From: Sophora flavescens | Lineage: Eukaryota; Streptophyta; Magnoliopsida; Fabales; Fabaceae | Assembly (NCBI GenBank): GCA_030762895.1 | Contig: CM061067.1 | Location: 169,630,518-169,694,517 of the forward strand | Reading direction: 5' to 3' | Length of the DNA: 64,000 nt | In this document: one piece after another, positions 57,818-64,000 of the stretch | How the letters are laid out: every line of letters begins with the position of its first letter | How positions within the stretch are numbered: position 1 is the stretch's first letter | The notes under the pieces: model-generated | The model's database searches: none | What the model saw: the letters and a program-made list of their open reading frames with translations, nothing else | Told to the model about the DNA's origin: nothing | Position numbers and translations under genes: made by a program

Positions 57818-60565
57818 TTACGTACCAGGAAAAAGATCGGGGTACTGTAATCTCATCTTCTCTTCATTCTCCCAGGTTGCTTCTCCGGTCGCTTCATCCC
57901 AGATAACTTTGACCAGGGGAATTTGTTTTTCCCGGAGTTGCTTAATCCTTCTGTCTTCGATCCGTACCGGTGCAGTTTCATAGGATAGGTTCTCTGTTAA
58001 CTGTACTTCATCAGGCTCAATTACATGCGATGGATCGGAAACATATTTTCTCAATTGAGAAACGTGGAACACATCATGGATATTTGAAAGAAAAGGCGGC
58101 AAGGTAATTTGATAGGCTACTGGACAAAAACGACGGAGGATTTGATAAGGTCCAATGAATTTTGGGGTAAGTTTTTTGGATTTTATTACTCTGTCTATCC
58201 CTGTGGTAGGGGTAACTCTTAGAAACACATGTTCTCCTTCCTGAAATTCGAGAGGTCTCCTCCTACGATTGGCATAGCTCTTCTGTCTACTTTGAGAGGC
58301 CTTCATCTTTTCACGGATTTACCTCACTTTCTCTGTTGTCTGTTGCACAATCTCAGGGCCCAAAATGGCACTTTCTCAACCCTGATACCAGCACAACGGC
58401 GTCTGACATTTCCTTCCGTACAAAGCTTTGTAGGGTGCCATCCTTATACTCGAGTGGAAACTGTTGTTGTACGTGAACTCGATAAGTGGTAACAAATCGT
58501 CCCAACTTCCACGGTTGTCCAGAACGCAAGCTCTAAGCAAGTCTTCCAAGGTCTGAATTGACCTTTCAGTTTGCCCATCTGTCTACGGATGGTAAGCCGA
58601 GCTTAGCCTTATCTTAGTTCCCAGGGCTTTTTGTAAGCTTCCCCAAAATCGCGAAGTGAACTTTGGGTACCGATTTGAGACTATACTGGAAGGCACTCCA
58701 TGGAGTCTAATTACTTCCCTGATGTACACTTCGGTTAATCTTTCCACCGTGTAGTTTGCCTTGACAGATAAGAAGTGTGCCGACTTCATCAACCTGTCTA
58801 TGATTACCCAAATTGGGTCGAAGCCTTTGGAAGTCCTCGGTAATCCTATCAAGAAATCCATGGATATATTGCCCCACTTCCATTGGGGTATATCTAGAGA
58901 CTGGAACATTCCACCGGGCTTCTGATGTTCTATTTTTGCCTTTTGACAAGTTAGGCAAGATGCCACATACTCTGCTACTTGTTTCTTCATACCTGGCCAC
59001 CAAAATCTTTGCTTCAAGTCTTGATACATCTTGGTTGATCCTGGATGGATGCTCAGGGTGCTTTTGTGTGATTCATCGATAATCATCTTCTTCATCTCTG
59101 GGTTGTCGGGAACACAGATTCAACCATTACATCTCAAGATGTTATCTGATCCCAAACTAAACTCGGTGACTTTCCCTTGCTCCATGAGTTCTTTCTTTTC
59201 TTGGAGGAATGTATTAGTGGCTTGTTGCTCTTTGATCTCTTCCATCAATCCACTTGATATCGTGATCATCCCCACGCTAATCTTTTGCGGACTCATTTCC
59301 ATCATTAAATCAAGGTCACGAAACTTCTCGATCAACTCTAGTTCCTTCACCATCATTGTAGAGACATGAATGGCCTTCCGTCTTAGAGCATCTGTTACAA
59401 TGTTCGCCTTCCCAGGATGATATTGTAATGCAAAGTCATAGTCCTTCAAGAATTCCATCCATCTCCTTTGCCTCATGTTGAGTTCCTTCTGATTGAACAG
59501 ATATTTTAAACTTTTGTGATCGCTGAAAACATCGAACTTGACCCCGTATAGATGATGTCTCCATACTTTTAGCGCGAAAACCACGGCAGCAAGCTCTAGA
59601 TCGTGCATCGGATAATTCTTCTCATGAGTCTTTAGTTGTTGTGACGCGTACGCTACAACCTTTCGATTTTGCATCAACACGCATCCTAAGTCTTGATACG
59701 AAGCATCACAGTGCACCTCATAAGGCACATTGGGTTCTGGAAGTATCACCACTGGTGAAGTTGTCAATCATTTTTTTATCCTTTGGAAGCTTTCCTCGCA
59801 TTCCGCAGTCGACTCAAAGGGTTGATCCTCTCTTGTAAGTTGAGTTAGCGGCGCGACTATCTTGGAGAATCCTTCGATGAATCTCCGGTAATATCCAGCT
59901 AACCCGATGAAACTTCGGATTTCTGTGACTGTCTTTGGTCTTTCCCAAGAAAACACTGCCTCCACCTTGGCAGGGTCAACAGCAATTCCATCTTTAGAAA
60001 TTACGTGTCCCAGAAAATTTACTTCTTTGAGCCAAAACTCACACTTAGAGAGTTTTGCATATAACTCTTTCTCGCGTAGAATCTGTAGAACCTGTCGTAG
60101 ATGTATCTCATGCTCTTCATGACTTTTTGAGTAAATGAGGTTGTCATCAATGAACACGACTACTGACTTGTCCAGAAATTGCCGAAAGATTTGATTCGTA
60201 TAATCCATGAAAATAGCCGGTGCATTCGTCACTCCGAAAGGCATCACAAGGTACTCATAATGCCCATAGCGGGTTCGAAATGCCATCTTGGGTATGTCCT
60301 CATTCTTGACTCTAATCTGGTGAAAGTCCATCCTCAAGTCAATTTTCGAGAAAACAACAACTCCTTGTAATTGGTCCATCAGATCATCTATGCGTGGTAA
60401 CGGGTACTTATTCTTGATCTTCACCTTATTGAGTTGCCTAAAATCCACGCAGAGTCTTGAGCCTCCATCTTTCTTTCGTACTAAAAGAACAGGTGCTCCC
60501 CAAGGAGAAACACTAGGTCTTATGAACTGCTTCGACAATAGATCTTCAATTTGAGCCTTCAATTC
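57818..60565 (-). pseudogene. Tekay-B pol (RT, RNase H, integrase, chromodomain-like end)
   Basis: Reading leftward from 60565: RT (WGAPVLLVRKKDGGSRLCVD, LVMPFGVTNAP, FIDDNLIYS), RNase H (HCDASYQDLGCVLM, with the catalytic Asp kept), and integrase (HPGSTKMYQDLKQ, HHCC finger, MDFLIGLPRTSKG). After it come the integrase C-terminus (EHVFLRVTPTTG, FHVSQLRKYV) and a chromodomain-like tail (PLVKVIWDEATGEATWE) ending at TAA 57818-57820. All segments share one frame over 2.7 kb. Nonsense codons lie at 59768, 59120, 58583, 58376 and 58319. The second catalytic Asp of integrase is changed (VSNRYPKF for the usual VSDRDPRF). The gene is interrupted in RT by CACTA-E. Confidence 0.88.
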
Positions 60566-60579
60566 CACTACTAGAAAAC

Positions 60580-60915
60580 TTGAATTTTCAGACGGAATTT
60601 TCGGACAAAAATGTTTCCGTATGAAATTTTATGAAAATTTCAGACGGATTTCACACGGATTTATTATTTTTTATATTTTTCTTGATTTATCTTACATCCA
60701 TCTGAAATCCGTCCGAAAATTTCGGACGGATTTCACACGGATTTGTTATTTTTATATTTTTCTTGATTTATCTTACATTCGTCTGAAATCGGTCCGAAAA
60801 TTTCAGACTGATTTCACACAGATTTGTTATTTTTTATATTTTTCTTGATTTATCTTACATTCGTCTGAAATCTGTCCAATAATTTCAGACGGATTTCACA
60901 CGGATTTGTTAACTT
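60580..60915. repeat. CACTA-E subterminal palindromic repeats
   Basis: Four units of about 80 bp with atctgaaatccgtccgaaa and its complement around the centre, separated by a tttgttattttttatatttt spacer. They are of the same type as in CACTA-D. Confidence 0.9.
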
Positions 60916-60929
60916 AAAACACAAACTCT

Positions 60930-61260
60930 CTCCTCTCTTTTTTTGGAAGACCCGCGCGTAAAAACCGCCCCCCCCCCCTTCTATTTCTTTCTTTTTCTCC
61001 TTCTTTCTCCTTCTTTCTCTCTTCTTCCCCACTTCTTCTTCCTTCTCCAAACCACAAAAGCCTTCTTCTCTCAACTGTACAGACGAGCGCCACCCATCCT
61101 GCACCACCGTCGGCCGCTCGCCGTTGTGAGGAGACCGTCGCGTCTCGAGTCTCGCACGCGTCTGGTTCGTGCTCCTCGCTGTGTGCCTCGTTACCACCAC
61201 ATGAACGACGCACGGCGGAACGGCGCCCCAACACAGTGAGCGAACTCCTATTCGTCCACT
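60930..61260 (+). promoter_or_regulatory. Leader-like region of CACTA-E
   Basis: A pyrimidine-rich tract (61000-61070) is followed by a GC-rich segment (61080-61240). No recognised protein is encoded. Its position before an intron-like AT-rich stretch and the transposase suggests an untranslated first exon and nearby promoter. This is inference from composition. Confidence 0.35.
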
Positions 61261-62690
61261 TATCGAAGCGCCTCCATTGTCATCACTGAGTAGGTAACCC
61301 TATTTTTCTTCCATTGATACATATTTGTACATTTTGAGGGTTTGAGTAACAATGATTTTTACTCTATTGGCAATTTTAATGATGTTTCTTGCACTCTCGT
61401 ATGCTCTGTCTTTGTATTTGTTATCTTCTTTTGTAATTGAATGAATTTATTGTTGCTCTCAAGCTGTTTGGTGAAACACCTGAACCACTATGTAGTTTAC
61501 TTTGATTGGTGATTTACCCTCTTGCCTTCTTTATCATGAGATGGTCTGATCCTTATGATGTGTGCAAGGTTTATGAAATTTTGAAGTAAGCTTGGTGTTG
61601 TCAAATATGATCTAAAGAGTATGGGGTTTGAAAATAAAACAGAGTCATCAATATGTTTAAGTTAATTGCTGCTACACATGATCCATTTTATGGTTACCAT
61701 TCATTTTTCTGTGTATTAGTGGAGATCAGGTTCGGTCACCTGTATTGTGATTTAATGTACAATTTTTTTGGGGTGAATGAAGTATTGTAAAGTTCTGGGA
61801 CACACTCACACACAATAATGTGCACAAGGTTGGTTTTTATTTGTATATTGTTTCTTGGTTTTTTTGATAAAAATTGCTGGTGATCTGTGTCTGCTAAATG
61901 GCTTCACCTTGCCCTTGCTATGTTTCTTGGTTTTTGGGTGAATGTGTTGATTTTAGGTTGAAGAGGTGCAATTATGATTCTTATCCCCTTTGGACATAGG
62001 GCTTTTCAAAAATCATGCATCACGATTGGCATACAAATTAGCTCGTAATGCTAGAAAAGTGCTCATTCAATCATTTGCCTTTGATGTGTCAGAAAGATGT
62101 AGATGAGATACTAGCATTGATGTTTCATTTCTTAGTTGCTACTTTCATTTTTTATTGGTCGTTCAAGGTGAATGTAAATATCGAACTTAGACTTGTATCT
62201 GTAAAGGTAGCTTTGTGGAATTTACTTAGTTGCTACTTTCATTTTTTATTAGTAGAATATATCATTTAATGGCTTGTAAATAAAATTGTGGTATCTACCT
62301 AGAATTAACTATTTCTCATCGAAATTAATATTTCTCGTGATAAGTTATGCTATTATTCATATGTTCTTTTTGTTGAATTTCATATGTTTACTTCATGCTT
62401 TCCTGTTTGGTAACTTGTACTTCCATTGAATTACACTGAATGGTTACATACATATTTTGATATTCAGATACCCGTCGGTAAGAAGAACAAGAAAGAAAGG
62501 TACCAAGAGGAATTAGAGGAGCGTATTGTGTCACTAATTGCTTCATTATTTGGTAAGCAGGCAAGTGAAGTCAAAGCTGAGATTCAGAGGCAAGTTTCTT
62601 TAGATTCATAAACAAATTAAAACTTGGTTTCATATTTTAGTTTCAATTCTATTCAATGATACATATATGCCTTGTTAAATTTTTATTTAC
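61261..62690. other. CACTA-E intron-like region
   Basis: AT-rich, with no gene recognised except a charged open stretch at about 62468-62610 (GKKNKKERYQEELEERIVSL). That stretch lies after an AG-type acceptor and could be a small exon of unknown identity. Confidence 0.35.
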
Positions 62691-64000
62691 ATGATACAGA
62701 ATATGGAAATTCCCGAGCATCGAAAGTGGTTGTATAATAGACTTCTTCCAAATCGGGGGGGATTAAGAAGGGAATTTGTAGAAGGTGTCCGAGATTTTGT
62801 TAACCAAGCAACTAGGCAACCTCAATATTCTCTTAATGGTAATACACTTAGGTGTCCTTGCAAAAAACATGGAAACAAAGCTTTCTTAACTCCGGATGAG
62901 GTTATGGTTGATTTGTATAAGCATGGTTTCAAGCCAAGCTATTGGTGTTGGGATTCACATGGAGAAAGTTCGTTGAGTTCAAATGATAGAAATGCAAGCA
63001 ATGCGAACGAAGAAGGTACATGTAGTTAGTCGTTAGGTGCTGAGCCACAAAGAAATCCATGTGAATCAATGATTTTTGATGTTGTTGGGCCAGAAATTAT
63101 GGGCTAGATCGAGAGACACATGGAGGAGCCTCCAAATGGGGAAGCAAAGAAATTTTATGATTTGTTGCACTCTGCACAACGACCACTATGGGAAGGTTGT
63201 GTTGACCACTCAGAATTATCTATGGCAGTTAGAATGTTGAATATTAAAGTCGAAGGGAATATATCACAACAAACCTTTGATGATATACTTCAAGCTATGA
63301 AGGAAGGTATGCCTAAGGATAACTTGCTCGTCCCTAATTTTGATAGAGCGAAGAAGTTGGTATCAAAACTTGGGATGGGCAATAAACAAATAGATTGTTG
63401 CATTAATGGTTGTATGTTGTACTACAAAGATGACCTAGTAAAAAAAGACTGTCGGTTTTGCCAAGCTCCACGGTACAAGGTAGGTAAGGGTGGTAAGGAG
63501 GTGCCTTTAAAGCGTATGCATTATCTACCACTCACACCCAGGTTAAAGAGATTATATGCTTATATGAACTCTGCACGTCATATGAGATGGCACTATGAGC
63601 ATCAACAAGTTCAAGGTGTCCTCGAACACCCATCTGATGCATAAGCGTGGAAGCATTTTGATCAAACATATCCACAATTCTCTTCCCAATCACGCAATGT
63701 GAGACTTGGATTATGTTCTGATGGATTCACTCCTTATGGTCAATCTGGTTCACAATATTCATGTTGGCCAGTAATTGTGACTCCTTACAACCTTCCGCCT
63801 TGGATGTGTATGACAACTCCTTATTTGTTTTTGACCATGATCATTCCTGGTCCTCGTAATCCCAAAAGTAAGATATATTTGTATTTGCAGCCTTTGATTG
63901 ATGAGCTAAAGTTATTGTGGGAAGAGGGCACTTTAACCTATGATATTTCTACAAAGAAAAATTTTGTAATGAGAGCTGCACTAATGTGGACAATTAATGA
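62691..64000 (+). pseudogene. TNP2-type transposase of CACTA-E (5' part)
   Basis: Starts at about 62703 (MEIPEHRKWLYNRLLPNRGG) with the Transpos_assoc domain (RCPCKKHGNKAFL, LYKHGFKPSYWCWDSHG). It is followed in the same frame by the TNP2 N-terminal region (LWEGCVDHSELSMAVRMLNI, CCINGCMLYYKDD, CRFCQAPRYK). The Transposase_21 core (RNVRLGLCSDGFTPYG, LPPWMCMTTPYLFLTMIIPG) is open to the window end. In-frame stops lie at 63027-63029, about 63103-63105 and 63642-63644. No frameshift was noticed, so the decay is by nonsense changes only. Confidence 0.8.

Larger units (their letters stand above)
42408..64000 (-). mobile_element. Tekay-B: second Tekay/Del-like chromovirus, split by three insertions
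   Basis: The visible parts are the 3' LTR (42408-46592), a short 3' internal tail (46593-46627) and pol (57818-60565), all minus strand and in the correct order. The material between them belongs to CACTA-D (46628-53061) and a Tat-like fragment (53070-57816). Pol is cut at 60565 by CACTA-E. Gag, protease and the 5' LTR should lie to the right of the window. Joining the LTR and pol into one element is inference from order, orientation and family. The coordinate end is the window edge. Confidence 0.65.
60566..64000 (+). mobile_element. CACTA-E: CACTA element with TNP2 gene (right end outside window)
   Basis: Begins CACTACTAGAAAACTTGAAT, identical to the first 20 bases of CACTA-D, directly inside Tekay-B RT coding sequence. 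The three bases before it are TTC, the expected first copy of the target duplication. Subterminal repeats at 60580-60915, a leader-like zone at 60930-61260 and a TNP2 gene from about 62691 follow. The right end is beyond 64000. Confidence 0.88.

Noticed and set aside
60850..61239. Three overlapping frames in CACTA-E near 61000-61240
   Set aside because: They are compositional frames in a pyrimidine-rich and GC-rich leader-like zone. No domain was recognised.
1..64000. tRNA or rRNA genes
   Set aside because: Only primer-site complements to initiator Met tRNA were seen. No cloverleaf-forming tRNA or rRNA sequence was recognised by eye.

Overview
The window is repeat-rich plant nuclear DNA from a flowering plant, probably a eudicot. 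A legume is my guess from the style of the retroelements, not something the sequence proves. The evidence for a plant is CACTA (En/Spm-type) transposons with plant TNP2/TNPA transposases, Ty3/gypsy Tekay-type chromoviruses, Tat/Athila-like elements, Ty1/copia elements, spliced fragments of a plant GH10 xylanase and an IST1-like gene, and a plant-specific DUF26 protein fragment. A 500-N scaffold gap (32841-33340) shows that this is a draft assembly. No intact host gene was found. Every coding region is a transposon gene or a broken gene fragment.

Left half (1-32840): a nest of transposons. The oldest visible layer is CACTA-2, on the + strand. Its TNP2 gene is seen at 11049-11152 and 19543-22232, and its TNPA gene at 22443-23130 and about 31900-32840. 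Into its TNP2 gene went CACTA-1 (right end at 11048, genes on the minus strand, carrying a captured GH10 xylanase piece) and a complete Tekay-type gypsy element, Tekay-A (11153-19537, minus strand, target duplication TAAGT). Into an intron of its TNPA gene went a complete copia element (23160-31550, + strand, target duplication CATAG). CACTA-1 is itself interrupted in its TNPA gene by a Tat/Athila-like element whose 3' part and LTR occupy 1-2937.

Middle (33341-42407): the tail of another copia element, unrecognised exon-like pieces, a 408-bp Mutator-like palindromic MITE (34961-35368, duplication TTAAAAAAA), two possible hAT-like elements (one containing a Tat-like LTR), a broken DUF26 (cysteine-rich secretory) gene, and a clean non-autonomous CACTA-C element (41023-42298, duplication AAT).

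Right half (42408-64000): a second Tekay-type element, Tekay-B, minus strand. Its 4.2-kb 3' LTR is at 42408-46592 and its pol gene at 57818-60565. Three elements split it: CACTA-D (46628-53061, duplication GAA, containing tandem arrays, LTR pieces and a two-exon IST1-like fragment), a gag-bearing Tat-like fragment (53070-57816), and CACTA-E (60566 to past the window end). CACTA-E carries a TNP2 gene and has the same terminal sequence as CACTA-D, so the two look like a transposase source and a passive relative. The nonsense changes in both Tekay pol genes are nearly all of the C-to-T or G-to-A type expected from decay of methylated DNA.
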